Source of the DNA: Nocardia thailandica NBRC 100428
GTDB lineage: Bacteria > Actinomycetota > Actinomycetes > Mycobacteriales > Mycobacteriaceae
Assembly: GCF_000308795.1 (NCBI RefSeq)
Contig: NZ_BAGK01000188.1
Span: 34,881 to 98,880 of the forward strand
Length of the DNA stretch: 64,000 bases
Direction: 5' to 3'
Under the pieces are notes generated by a model. It did not search any database and was not told the DNA's origin. It was given only the letters and a program-made list of their open reading frames with translations. Shown here piece after piece: positions 1-8,679 of this stretch (position 1 is the first letter of the stretch; every line of letters begins with the position of its first letter). The position numbers and the translations under genes are program-made.

Positions 1-126
1 CGCGACTCCGGCATCGGCGTCACCCGGCTGCTGCCCGACCGCGGCGCGTGGCGCCGCGAGCGCTCCGACGTCAGCCTGCTCGACCGGCCGCCGATGGCCG
101 CGTTCGCCGGGCGGCACATCGCCTGA
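1..126 (+). CDS. C-terminal fragment of an unidentified protein
   Basis: Only the last 41 codons are inside the window; frame 1 is open from the first base to a TGA at 124-126. The visible end is arginine-rich and finishes GRHIA. It converges on the VOC protein that ends at 146. There is too little sequence to name a family. It is called coding because the frame is open with codon use like its neighbours and no competing frame is better. Confidence 0.5.
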   Translation, partial: RDSGIGVTRLLPDRGAWRRERSDVSLLDRPPMAAFAGRHIA

Positions 127-145
127 CCGGCGGCCCCGCCCCCGG

Positions 146-601
146 CTAGACGCTGTCGTAGGCGCGCCGCAGCGCGGCGATGTCGAGCTTGGACATGCCA
201 CGCAGCGCGGTGCCGACCGCGATGGTGCGGGCCGGGTCGTCGCCGCCGAGCAGCGCGGGCAGCTGCGCCGGGACGACCTGCCAGGACACCCCGAACCGGT
301 CGGTCAGCCAGCCGCACGAACCCGGCGCGCCGCCGTCCTCGGTGAGCGCGTCCCAGATCCGATCGACCTCGTCCTGACCGTCGACCACGATCTGCAGCGA
401 GGCCGCGTCGGTGTGCGGGTGACCGGGACCGCCGTTCATCAGCGTGACCGCGTGCCCGTCCAGGTCGAGGGTGACGATGAAGACGCTGCCGTCGCCCTGG
501 CGGGTGGTCTCGACGACGCGCGAGTTCGGGACGACCTTCGCGTAGAGGTCGGCGGCCTCGGCGGCGGCGTTGTCGAACCAGAGGAAAGTGTTGACCGACA
601 T
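146..601 (-). CDS. VOC / PhnB-like protein
   Basis: A 151-residue single-domain protein of the vicinal-oxygen-chelate fold, PhnB-like branch. The start MSVNTFLWFDNAAAEAADLY is the family's typical opening, followed by a DGSVF strand, MNGGPGHPHT and a C-terminal GMSKLDI helix. Family members bind a metal or small molecule in a beta-alpha-beta fold; many of this branch have no assigned substrate. It is probably cytoplasmic and monocistronic, starting 75 bases from the next minus-strand gene. The specific function is unknown. Confidence 0.8.
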   Translation of the reverse strand: MSVNTFLWFDNAAAEAADLYAKVVPNSRVVETTRQGDGSVFIVTLDLDGHAVTLMNGGPGHPHTDAASLQIVVDGQDEVDRIWDALTEDGGAPGSCGWLTDRFGVSWQVVPAQLPALLGGDDPARTIAVGTALRGMSKLDIAALRRAYDSV

Positions 602-676
602 GATGTGCTCCTGACGACTCGAAGGGTTCGTGCTCTCATCACCTGGTCGGAGCCGTCACGCCGATCTCGACACATC

Positions 677-1039
677 TCACGGATTCTTCGCCGATTTCTT
701 CCTCGCCGTCTTCGGCGGCAGGGTGCGGACGTAGGCCACCCCGCGTTCGACCCAGGCGCGCAGCTCGCGGTCGCCCGCCACCGCCTCGGCGGCGACCCGC
801 AGCCAGCCGGGCATCTCCCGGCCGCGCATGACCATCGGCGCCACGGCGGGGGCGTCGGTGAGCCGCTCCCCCGCCTCGGGGTCGACCCGGACCATCAGCC
901 CGCCACGGCCGCTGACCGCCACGGCCATGTGCCCGTCGATCAGGAAGGCGAGGCCGCCGAACATCTTCTTCTCGGTGGGCAGCGGCCCGCCGTCGAGCAC
1001 GCCGCGGACCCGCTCGGCCAGTTCCTCGTCGTATGCCAT
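677..1039 (-). CDS. TfoX/Sxy N-terminal-domain protein
   Basis: A 120-residue protein made of the TfoX N-terminal domain alone. It shows the KKMFGGLAFLIDGHMAVAVS core at about residues 24-43 and then RVDPE. The C-terminus is a basic tail (KTARKKSAK). Proteobacterial Sxy/TfoX controls competence together with CRP, but stand-alone actinobacterial versions have no established role. The ATG at 1037-1039 is the only sensible start. No regulatory partner is apparent nearby. Confidence 0.75.
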   Translation of the reverse strand: MAYDEELAERVRGVLDGGPLPTEKKMFGGLAFLIDGHMAVAVSGRGGLMVRVDPEAGERLTDAPAVAPMVMRGREMPGWLRVAAEAVAGDRELRAWVERGVAYVRTLPPKTARKKSAKNP

Positions 1040-1075
1040 GGACGTAGTGTGCGCCCGGTCACCGACAAGCGCGCG

Positions 1076-1798
1076 TCAGCGCGGCGGGTACGGCGGATAC
1101 GGCGGGTAGGGGTAGGGCGCGGCGGCGGGGAGCGGCAGGAAGTAGGGCGCGCACTGTTTCTGCCACAGGGCGACCACCGCGACCAGGCCCGCCACGAAGC
1201 CGAGCAGCCCCATCGCCGTCGACACGGCCTGGGCGGTGCTGGTCTGGGTGGCGGCCGCGCTCATCACCCCGACGAGGAACGACAGCGCGTTGATGCCGAA
1301 GAACACCGACGCGGTGATCCGCGCCCAGTTCTTGCCCGCCCGATTGGTGAAGGCCATCCAGGTCCACAGCCCGGCCGAGATCAGCGCCATGACCAGGCCG
1401 CCGACGAACGAGACGTAGAACAGGGTGTCGGCGAAGTCGTCGGAGAACGCGCCCGCGAGCCTGCCCTGGGTCTCCGCCCGCAGCGCGTTCCTCTGCGCGA
1501 CCCCGATCAGCGCGCCGAGCACGGTGATCACGGCGCCCGCGATCATCGCCCAGAACGCGATCGTCACCGGCTTCGGGACAGGCGTCTCCGCCGCCGGATA
1601 CGGCGTCCAGCCGCCGGGCGCCGCCGCCACGGCCGGATCCGGCGGGAAGCCGGGGACCGGCGAGGCGACCGGCGGGGGCGGGATCGCGCCGGGCGCCGAT
1701 CCGGGTGTCGCGCGGTCGGCCTGCGGCCAGTCCACCTCGGGCGGATACGCGGTGCCGCCGGGCGCGGCCCACTCGGCGTCGTTTCCCTGATCGGACAT
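1076..1798 (-). CDS. Four-helix membrane protein with Pro-rich ends
   Basis: A 240-residue protein. Residues 1 to about 80 are Pro/Gly/Ala-rich and disordered. Four hydrophobic helices follow (starting near AFWAMIAGAVITVLGALIGV, then LFYVSFVGGLVMALISAGLW, then two more). The protein ends in a PYPPYPPYPP-type tail. This layout is common in actinobacterial membrane proteins of unknown function. The start is the ATG at 1796-1798; the open frame continues upstream, but that part reads as an antisense shadow of the chelatase gene. No function can be assigned. Confidence 0.75.
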   Translation of the reverse strand: MSDQGNDAEWAAPGGTAYPPEVDWPQADRATPGSAPGAIPPPPVASPVPGFPPDPAVAAAPGGWTPYPAAETPVPKPVTIAFWAMIAGAVITVLGALIGVAQRNALRAETQGRLAGAFSDDFADTLFYVSFVGGLVMALISAGLWTWMAFTNRAGKNWARITASVFFGINALSFLVGVMSAAATQTSTAQAVSTAMGLLGFVAGLVAVVALWQKQCAPYFLPLPAAAPYPYPPYPPYPPR

Positions 1799-1893
1799 TC
1801 GCGGGTTCCCCCCTCGGCTCGGATTCCGGGTTCGAACCCTACTGGCCGCGCCGCCCCGGCCGCATCCCGGCGAGCGGGCGTGTGACGACCGGC

Positions 1894-2661
1894 TCAGCCC
1901 ACGTTCGCCAGGGCGCGCACGGCGGCGCGGTAGCGGTCGGCGATGAGCCCGACCACGGCCGGGTGCACGCCGATCGGTTCGGCGACCCCGTCCGCGCCCG
2001 CCTCGTGCAGGCGCTGGTGGAACAGGCCGTGGGCGAGCAGATACGAGGCGACGAACACGCGCCGGGCACCGGCGGAACGCAGGTCGGCGACCACGTCGGC
2101 CACCCGGGGCGCGCCGGTGGCCACGTAACCGATCCGTACCGGCGTCGCGAGCCGTTCGGCGAGCATGTCCGCGGCGCGGCGCACGTCGGCGAGGGCGCGC
2201 GGGTCCGAGGACCCGGCGGCCGCGAAGACCACCGCGTCGCCGGGGCGCCACCCCGCCGCCCGCAGGCGCAGCGCCATGACCCCGGCCAGCGCCGGGTCCG
2301 GTCCCATGGCGGCGGTGACCGCCACCGCCGGGTGACCGCTCTCGGCGACCTCGCGCGGCACGTCCTGGTAGACGTGGTAACCCGAGGCCAGGAAGGCCGG
2401 GACCACCACGGCGCCACCGGTTTCCGGCCCGGCCGCCAGGTCGCCGAGGACCTCCGACGGGGTCGGGCCGAGCACGTCGACGAAGGCCGTGCGCAGGGCC
2501 GGGTTGGGTGCCGCGTGCCCGGCGTCGCGCCCCGCCACCGCGGCGCCGAGTTCGTGCGAGACCGCCTCGGCCAGCGCGGCGATCATCTCCACCCCGCGCG
2601 GGCTGCGGGTGCCGTGCGCGACGAGCACCAGGGCGGGCACGCCGTCCCGCCCGGCCGTCAC
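1894..2661 (-). CDS. Sirohydrochlorin chelatase-like protein (CbiX/SirB family)
   Basis: A 255-residue protein with the CbiX metal-binding His in VLVAHGTRSPRG near the N-terminus and a second motif GYHVYQDVP at mid-protein, repeated in the C-terminal half (SYLLAHGLFHQ). The family inserts Fe or Co into sirohydrochlorin. The GTG start at 2659-2661 overlaps the TGA of the upstream regulator gene (GTGA), so the two are translationally coupled. It is the last gene of narK-nirB-nirD-nnaR, which fits a role supplying siroheme to NirB. Confidence 0.85.
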   Translation of the reverse strand: MTAGRDGVPALVLVAHGTRSPRGVEMIAALAEAVSHELGAAVAGRDAGHAAPNPALRTAFVDVLGPTPSEVLGDLAAGPETGGAVVVPAFLASGYHVYQDVPREVAESGHPAVAVTAAMGPDPALAGVMALRLRAAGWRPGDAVVFAAAGSSDPRALADVRRAADMLAERLATPVRIGYVATGAPRVADVVADLRSAGARRVFVASYLLAHGLFHQRLHEAGADGVAEPIGVHPAVVGLIADRYRAAVRALANVG

Positions 2662-3899
2662 CACGCCCCCATCGGCTGGGCGTAGCGCGCGGTCCGGACC
2701 GGCGTGCCGATCCCGGCCGCATGCGGCGGCTGGACCGGCGGACGCGGCGGGTTGTCGTTGCACTCGGCCGCGTCCAGCGCGAGGCGGTACCCGCGCTTCA
2801 CCACGGTCTGGATGGCCTTGGGCGTCCCGAGGCCCGCCCGCAGCCGGGCGATGGCCGTCTCCACCGCGTGCGTGTCGTCCCCGCCGCCGGGCAGCGCGCC
2901 CAGCAGGTCCTCGCGGGAGACCACCCGGCCGGGCTGCCGGGCCAGCGACCGCATCAGCGCCATCGGCGCGGGCGCCAGCTGGCGCACCTGGCCGTCGACC
3001 ACGACGCAGCCGCCGCGCACGCTGATCAGGTGCCCGGCCGCGTAGATGCGCGAGGCGCGCCGCGGCAGTTCCTCGGCGACGTGGCGGGCCAGCGCCCCGA
3101 GCCGGGCACGACCCGGCATCGACGTCGGCACGCCCAGCTCCTCGAGCGGGGCCGCGGTGATCGGGCCGACGCAGGCGGCCAGCACCCGGCCTCGCAGCGC
3201 GTGCAGCAGCGACTCGAGCAGCCCGGTCTCCTTGGCCCGCATCAGCATCGAGGCCACGGCGGGCGCGCTGGTGAAGGTGACGCAGTCGAGGCTGCCGGAG
3301 ATGATCGACTCGATCATGGTGTCCATCGGGCCGCGGTCGGCGGGCGGCTCCCAGCGGTAGACCGGCACCGGCACCACGTCGGCGCCCGCGCAGCGCAGCA
3401 CCTCGCAGAAGTCGGGCACCGGCTCCCACTCCGTCGTCGCGCCGTGCAGCTGCACCGCGATCCGCACGCCCTCCACGCCCTCGGCGAGCAGGTGATCGAG
3501 CACCTCGGCGGAGGACTCCGACGCGGGCGACCACTCCTCGCGGAGCTCGGCGGCGCGGATGGCGCCCTTGGCCTTCGGGCCGCGGGCCAGCATGCGGGTC
3601 GAGGCCAGCGTGGTGCGCAGGTCCTCGGCCAGGCCCCAACCCTCGGCCGCCTCCATCCAGCCGCGGAAGCCGATACCGGTGGTGGCGACGGTGATCTGCG
3701 GCGGATCGGCGATCAGCTGCTCGGTGACGCGTTCGAGCTCGGTGTCGTCGGCGAGCGGGATGATCCGGATGGCGGGCGCGGACACGACGGTCGCGCCTTT
3801 GCGGTTGAGCAGGGTGGCGAACTCGTCGGCGCGGCGGGCGGCGGTCACGCCGATCGTGAAGCCGGCCAGACACGCCGCGTTGTCGGTGGGCAGGGTCAT
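2658..3899 (-). CDS. nnaR: HemD-like / winged-helix regulator (NnaR type)
   Basis: A 413-residue two-part protein. Residues about 1-270 are a uroporphyrinogen-III synthase fold (TIGVTAARRADEF, SAPAIRI, TFTSAPAV, CVGPITA). Residues about 285-375 are an OmpR-type winged helix (LMRSLARQPGRVVSREDLL, VVKRGYRL). This fusion matches the mycobacterial NnaR/Rv0260c type, which activates nitrate and nitrite assimilation genes together with GlnR. It overlaps nirD by ATGA and the chelatase by GTGA. A residual HemD activity cannot be excluded, but context favours regulation. Confidence 0.85.
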   Translation of the reverse strand: MTLPTDNAACLAGFTIGVTAARRADEFATLLNRKGATVVSAPAIRIIPLADDTELERVTEQLIADPPQITVATTGIGFRGWMEAAEGWGLAEDLRTTLASTRMLARGPKAKGAIRAAELREEWSPASESSAEVLDHLLAEGVEGVRIAVQLHGATTEWEPVPDFCEVLRCAGADVVPVPVYRWEPPADRGPMDTMIESIISGSLDCVTFTSAPAVASMLMRAKETGLLESLLHALRGRVLAACVGPITAAPLEELGVPTSMPGRARLGALARHVAEELPRRASRIYAAGHLISVRGGCVVVDGQVRQLAPAPMALMRSLARQPGRVVSREDLLGALPGGGDDTHAVETAIARLRAGLGTPKAIQTVVKRGYRLALDAAECNDNPPRPPVQPPHAAGIGTPVRTARYAQPMGAW

Positions 3900-4285
3900 C
3901 CAGACACCTGCACCGGTTCGTTGGAGATCGAGACGATGCCGCCGTCGAGCTGCACCGCGTAGACCGGCAGCGACTGGCTCGCGTCGTCGAGGCAGCTGCC
4001 GTCGATCAGCGAGAAGGCCTGCTTGAGCAGGGGCGAGGCGACGACGGGAACGCCGCCGCGATCACCGACGATGCCGCGCGACATCACCGCGGCCCTGCCG
4101 AACGGGTCGATGTTGCCGACGGCGGCCAGCGTGCCGTCGGGCAGCAGGAACAGCGCGGCCTGACGGCCACCCTTCAGCAGGACAGCCACGCCGCGGCCCG
4201 GAATCAGGAAGTCCAGCCGGCAGGCCTGGGTCCAGCCCGTGGTGGCCGTGCCGGGAGTGATGGTGGGTGTGTCGATAACGGTCAT
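3896..4285 (-). CDS. nirD: Assimilatory nitrite reductase small subunit
   Basis: A 129-residue NirD. It has the Rieske-like beta fold but lacks the CxH...CxxH ligands of true Rieske proteins (the corresponding loop reads NIDPFGRA), which is normal for NirD. It partners NirB in NAD(P)H-dependent reduction of nitrite to ammonium in the cytoplasm. The ATG at 4283-4285 lies 64 bases after nirB stops. Its stop overlaps the start of the downstream regulator. Confidence 0.92.
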   Translation of the reverse strand: MTVIDTPTITPGTATTGWTQACRLDFLIPGRGVAVLLKGGRQAALFLLPDGTLAAVGNIDPFGRAAVMSRGIVGDRGGVPVVASPLLKQAFSLIDGSCLDDASQSLPVYAVQLDGGIVSISNEPVQVSG

Positions 4286-4349
4286 CGGGTTCCTCCTCCG
4301 AACGCCTTACCTATTGGTACCGGCGCCCTGTTTCCGCTGGGTTAAGCCT

Positions 4350-6887
4350 TTATTTCCCGGCCGAGACCGTGTCGGAAGGCACACTGGGCAGGCCGAGCAG
4401 CACAGGCACCTTGCGCTCGCCGCTGTCGTCGAAGGCGATCGTGGGATCGGCCTGGTCGGGGGCGTTGACGAAGGAGACGAAGCGCGAGAGCTTGTCCTCG
4501 TCCTCGAGCACCGCGGCCCACTCGTCCTTGTAACCGGCGACGTGCTTGGCCATGGCTTCCTCCAGGTCGGCGGCGATGCCGAGGCTGTCGTCGCACACGA
4601 CGGCCTTGAGGTAGTCCAGCCCGCCCTCGAGCGCCTCCTGCCAGGGCGCGGTGCGCTGCAGGCGATCGGCGGTGCGGATGTAGAACATCAGGTAGCGGTC
4701 GATGTAGCGGATCAGGGTCTCGTCGTCGAGCTCGCCTGCCAGCAGGACCGCGTGCTTGGGGGTCAGGCCGCCGTTGCCGCCGACGTAGAGGTTCCAGCCG
4801 TTCTCGGTGGCGATGACGCCGACGTCCTTGCCGCGGGCCTCGGCGCACTCGCGGGCGCAGCCGGAGACGGCCAGCTTGAGCTTGTGCGGCGACCGCAGGC
4901 CCCGGTAGCGCTTCTCCAGCAGCACGGCCATGCCGACCGAGTCCTGCTGGCCGTAGCGGCACCAGGTCGAGCCGACGCAGCTCTTGACCGTGCGCAGCGA
5001 CTTGCCGTAGGCGTGCCCGGACTCCATGCCCGCGTCGACCAGGCGCTTCCAGATCAGCGGCAGCTGGTCGACGGTGGCGCCGAACAGGTCGATGCGCTGA
5101 CCACCGGTGACCTTGACGTAGAGGCCGAACTCCTTGGCGACCTCGCCGATGACGATCAGCTGCTCGGCGGTGACCTCGCCGCCGGGCATGCGCGGCACCA
5201 CCGAGTAGGTGCCGTTCTTCTGCAGGTTGGCCAGGAAGTGGTCGTTGGTGTCCTGCAGGGCGGCCTGCTCGCCGTCGAGGATGTGGTCGCTCGAGGTGGA
5301 GGCCAGGATCGAGGCGACGGTCGGCTTGCAGATGTCGCAGCCCGAGCCCTTGCCGTACCGGGCGATCAGCTCGGAGAAGGTGCGGATGCCGGTGACGGCG
5401 ACGATGTCGAACAGCTCGGCGCGCGAGTGCTCGAAGTGCTCGCACAGCGCCTTCGACAGGGCGACGCCGGACTGCTCGAGCAGCTTCTTGATCATCGGCA
5501 CGCAGCCACCGCAGGACGTGCCCGCGTTGGTGCAGCTCTTGACCGAGGCGATGTCGCAGGCGCCCTCGGCGATGGCCCCGCAGATGGAACCTTTGCTGAC
5601 GTTGTTGCAGGAGCAGATCTGCGCGTCGTCGGGCAGCGCGTCGGCGCCCAGCTCGGCGCCGGCCGGGGAGATCAGGGCGGCGGCGTCGGCGGGCAGCGGG
5701 CGGCCGACCAGCGGGCGCAGCGCCGCGTACTGGGAGGCGTCACCGACCAGGATGCCGCCGAGCAGGGTCTGCGCGTCGTCGGAGACGACCAGCTTGGCGT
5801 AGGTGCCCTTGGCCGCGTCGTGCAGCACGACCTCGAGGGCACCCTCGGTCGTCGCGTGCGCGTCACCGAAGGACGCGACGTCGACGCCCATCAGCTTCAG
5901 CTTGGTCGACATGTCCGCGCCGGGGAACTCGCCCGCGCCGCCGAGCAGGCGGTCGGCGACGATCTCGGCGGTGGTGTAGCCCGGGGCGACCAGGCCGTAG
6001 CAGACACCCTCGATCGCGGCGCACTCGCCGATCGCGTAGACGTCCGGGTCCGAGGTCCGCAGGGCGAGGTCGGTCAGGACGCCGCCGCGAGCACCGATCT
6101 CGAGGCCGGCGGCCTTGGCCAGCGCGTCGTGCGGGCGGATGCCCGCCGAGAACACGACCAGCGAGGCGTTGATCTCGGACTCGTCCGACAGGTGCAGGGT
6201 GACGTTGTGGTCGCTCTCCTCCTCGATCGAGACGATCCGGGCCGTGCCGACGCCGGTGTGCACGTTCAGGCCGATGTCGGTGACCAGCTTCTCCAGGATC
6301 GCGCCGCCGCCCGCGTCGACCTGGGCGGGCATCAGGCGGTCGTTGTACTCGATGACGTGCGGGGTCATGCCCATCAGCCGCAGCGCGTTGGCGGCTTCCA
6401 GGCCGAGCAGGCCGCCACCGACGACGACGCCGTGCGCGCCGGGACCGGCGGCCTCGGCGGCGGCGCGGATGCCGTCGAGGTCGTCGATGGTGCGGTAGAC
6501 GAAACATTCGGGCAGGTCGTGGCCGGGCACCGGCGGCACGAACGGGTAGGAGCCGGTCGCCAGGACCAGCGCGTCGTAGGCGATGACGTCGCCGTTGGAG
6601 CTGGTGACGGTCTTGGCCGCGGTGTCGATGGCCTCGCCGCGCTGGCCGAGCCGCAGGTCGACCAGGGCGTCGCCGTCGTAGGTGTTGCCCGGGAGCGCGA
6701 GCTCCTCGGCCTTCCAGCTGCCGACGTAGTACGACAGGCCGACCCGGTCGTAGGCGGGCAGCTTCTCCTCCGAGAGGATGACGACCTGCCACCGACCGGC
6801 CTCGTCGCGGGCGCGCAGGGCCTCGACGAAGCGGTGACCGACCATGCCGTGGCCGACCACGACCACTGTCTTGCGAGTGCTGTTCAT
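4350..6887 (-). CDS. nirB: Assimilatory nitrite reductase large subunit
   Basis: An 845-residue NirB. The order is an N-terminal FAD/NAD(P)H module (VVVVGHGMVGHRF, later VVVGGGLLGLEAANAL and DVYAIGECA), a BFD-type [2Fe-2S] segment (ICSCNNVSKG with NAGTSCGGC), a second cysteine pair SGCDICKP, and the sulfite/nitrite reductase half. The last binds siroheme and [4Fe-4S] through STWCRYG and SGCARECAEA. It reduces nitrite to ammonium. The start ATG at 6885-6887 is preceded by GGAGGTCAC. It follows narK by 26 bases, so the two are probably co-transcribed. Confidence 0.96.
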   Translation of the reverse strand: MNSTRKTVVVVGHGMVGHRFVEALRARDEAGRWQVVILSEEKLPAYDRVGLSYYVGSWKAEELALPGNTYDGDALVDLRLGQRGEAIDTAAKTVTSSNGDVIAYDALVLATGSYPFVPPVPGHDLPECFVYRTIDDLDGIRAAAEAAGPGAHGVVVGGGLLGLEAANALRLMGMTPHVIEYNDRLMPAQVDAGGGAILEKLVTDIGLNVHTGVGTARIVSIEEESDHNVTLHLSDESEINASLVVFSAGIRPHDALAKAAGLEIGARGGVLTDLALRTSDPDVYAIGECAAIEGVCYGLVAPGYTTAEIVADRLLGGAGEFPGADMSTKLKLMGVDVASFGDAHATTEGALEVVLHDAAKGTYAKLVVSDDAQTLLGGILVGDASQYAALRPLVGRPLPADAAALISPAGAELGADALPDDAQICSCNNVSKGSICGAIAEGACDIASVKSCTNAGTSCGGCVPMIKKLLEQSGVALSKALCEHFEHSRAELFDIVAVTGIRTFSELIARYGKGSGCDICKPTVASILASTSSDHILDGEQAALQDTNDHFLANLQKNGTYSVVPRMPGGEVTAEQLIVIGEVAKEFGLYVKVTGGQRIDLFGATVDQLPLIWKRLVDAGMESGHAYGKSLRTVKSCVGSTWCRYGQQDSVGMAVLLEKRYRGLRSPHKLKLAVSGCARECAEARGKDVGVIATENGWNLYVGGNGGLTPKHAVLLAGELDDETLIRYIDRYLMFYIRTADRLQRTAPWQEALEGGLDYLKAVVCDDSLGIAADLEEAMAKHVAGYKDEWAAVLEDEDKLSRFVSFVNAPDQADPTIAFDDSGERKVPVLLGLPSVPSDTVSAGK

Positions 6888-6913
6888 GAGAGTGACCTCC
6901 TTGATGGTCGGGG

Positions 6914-8365
6914 TTATCGGCGAGCCGACGACGTGGCCGACGAAGCGGATTCGGCCTCGAGGACCAGGTTCTCGGCCTCGACCACGACAGCGGAGTCGGA
7001 GACCACGGACGACGAGGGGCGGCGCAGGAACACGGCCCAGGTGACCGCCGCGCAGAGCACGTAGAAGCCGAGGAACACCATGAACGCGGTGGTCGCCGAG
7101 GCGGTGGTCGCGTAGGAGGTGCGCAGCGCCAGGTTGATGCCGACGCCGCCGAGGGCGCCGATGGCGCCGACGAAACCGATGAGGGCGCCGGAGGTGTTCT
7201 GCGACCAGGCGGCCTGCTCGGCGGGGGTGCCGGGCAGCGAGCGGGACTTGGCGTCGAACACCGACGGGATGATCTTGGTGACGGCGCCGTTGCCGAAGCC
7301 GGAGAGCACGAACAGGGCGATGAAACCGACGGTCAGCGCCACCATCACCCCGCCCGTCGCGACACCTTTGTTCGCGTCCGCCCGGGAGCTGGCGACCACG
7401 ACGACCAGCGTGGCGGCCATCATCGCGAAGAAGGTCGCGATGGCGACCCGCGAGCCGCCGACACGGTCGGCCAGCTTGCCGCCGTAGGGGCGGGAGATCG
7501 AGCCGAGCAGCGGGCCGATGAACGCGATCGAGGCGGCGTGCACGGCGGCCTGGGCGGCGGTGTCGCCGCCTGCCTTGAAGCTGATCTGCAGGATCTGGCC
7601 GAAGGCGAAGCTGTAGCCGATGAACGAGCCGAAGGTGCCGATGTAGAGGAAGGCGATCGCCCACGACTGCGGCACCCGCAGGGCCTTGACCATGTAGGAC
7701 AGGTCGGCCTTCTGGTTGCGCAGGTTGTCCATGTACAGGGCCGCGCCGACGCCGGCGACGCCGATCAGGACCAGGTAGACCGCGCAGATGATCGAGGCGT
7801 AGCCCTGGCCGAGGGTGGCCAGCACCAGCAGGCCGAGCAGCTGGATGACCGGCACGCCGATGTTGCCGCCGCCCGCGTTGAGGCCGAGGGCGAAGCCCTT
7901 GAGCCGCTGCGGGTAGAAGGCGTTGATGTTGGTCATCGAGGAGGCGAAGTTGCCGCCGCCGACGCCGGCGAAGGCCGCCACGATCAGGAACGTCGTGTAG
8001 GACGTGCCGGGCTGGTTGACGAAGTACAGCGTCAGCACCATCGGGATCAGCAGCAGGAAGGCGCTGAAGATGGTCCAGTTGCGGCCGCCGAAGCGGGCCG
8101 TCGCCACGGTGTAGGGGATGCGCAGGAACGCCCCGACCAGGGTCGGCATGGCGACCAGGAAGAACTTGCCCGCCGGGTCGATACCGAACTCGTCCTGCGG
8201 CATGAACAGCACCATCACCGACCACACCGACCACACCGAGAACCCGACGTGCTCGGCGAACACCGACCAGATCAGGTTCCGCCTGGCGATGTCCTTGCCG
8301 CCTGCCTCCCAGGCCGCGACATCTTCGGCATCCCAGTGCTCGATGTCGTGGTTACGCTTGCTCAC
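6914..8365 (-). CDS. narK: Nitrate/nitrite transporter, first copy
   Basis: A 483-residue MFS protein of the NarK/NNP family with about 12 membrane helices. The family signatures AFAGVGGGNFASSMTNINAF and GLNAGGGNIGV are the nitrate-signature glycine-rich helices. A conserved arginine lies in FLRIPYT. It heads the nirBD operon and probably imports nitrate or exchanges nitrite. The GTG start at 8363-8365 follows GGGAGG by 5 bases. A GlnR box lies about 130 bases upstream. A second NarK is encoded at 10834. Confidence 0.93.
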   Translation of the reverse strand: MSKRNHDIEHWDAEDVAAWEAGGKDIARRNLIWSVFAEHVGFSVWSVWSVMVLFMPQDEFGIDPAGKFFLVAMPTLVGAFLRIPYTVATARFGGRNWTIFSAFLLLIPMVLTLYFVNQPGTSYTTFLIVAAFAGVGGGNFASSMTNINAFYPQRLKGFALGLNAGGGNIGVPVIQLLGLLVLATLGQGYASIICAVYLVLIGVAGVGAALYMDNLRNQKADLSYMVKALRVPQSWAIAFLYIGTFGSFIGYSFAFGQILQISFKAGGDTAAQAAVHAASIAFIGPLLGSISRPYGGKLADRVGGSRVAIATFFAMMAATLVVVVASSRADANKGVATGGVMVALTVGFIALFVLSGFGNGAVTKIIPSVFDAKSRSLPGTPAEQAAWSQNTSGALIGFVGAIGALGGVGINLALRTSYATTASATTAFMVFLGFYVLCAAVTWAVFLRRPSSSVVSDSAVVVEAENLVLEAESASSATSSARR

Positions 8366-8493
8366 TCCGGCCTCCCGATTTCCTCGATGAAGCCACGGTA
8401 GGAAATCGGTATTGCCGAAATGCTGCGGGAAATGTCGCGCGAATCAACGGTTTCTCACGAATACCCGACCGGCGGCGTGAGAACACACGCTTT

Positions 8494-8520
8494 GTTTCGG
8501 CCGTGTGACACAACGGTTTC
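8494..8520 (-). promoter_or_regulatory. GlnR box upstream of narK-nirBD
   Basis: On the minus strand the order is GAAAC (8520-8516), six bases, GTCAC (8509-8505), six bases, GAAAC (8498-8494). This matches the actinobacterial GlnR pattern gTnAC-n6-GaAAC exactly, with an added GaAAC half-site at the correct spacing. It lies 129 bases before the narK start. The nitrogen-assimilation operon downstream makes the assignment convincing. Confidence 0.82.
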
Positions 8521-8616
8521 CGCAGGTGTCGAAGAGGCCGACAATGCCGCTGCGCGGCCGTGAGGCTGTGACCCACACAGCATTACCCGCGGCTCACACG
8601 CGCGCAACCCGAGCGG

Positions 8617-8662
8617 TGAACAAAAAGAATGCGCTCCGCCACACGAGCGTGTGGCGGAGCGC
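8617..8662 (-). terminator. Rho-independent terminator of the MFS exporter gene
   Basis: A 14-bp perfect stem (8631-8644 with 8649-8662) around a GAGC loop. On the minus strand it is followed by ATTCTTTTTGTTC. It lies 18 bases beyond the stop of the gene ending at 8680 and insulates it from the narK promoter region. Confidence 0.88.
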
Positions 8663-8679
8663 GATTCAGCGGCGTGTCG

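Noticed and set aside
4239..7064. A 941-codon open frame on the plus strand opposite nirB
   Set aside because: It lies antisense to nirB/nirD, has biased Gly/Val/Arg/Asp composition typical of complementary frames in GC-rich genes, and no motif.
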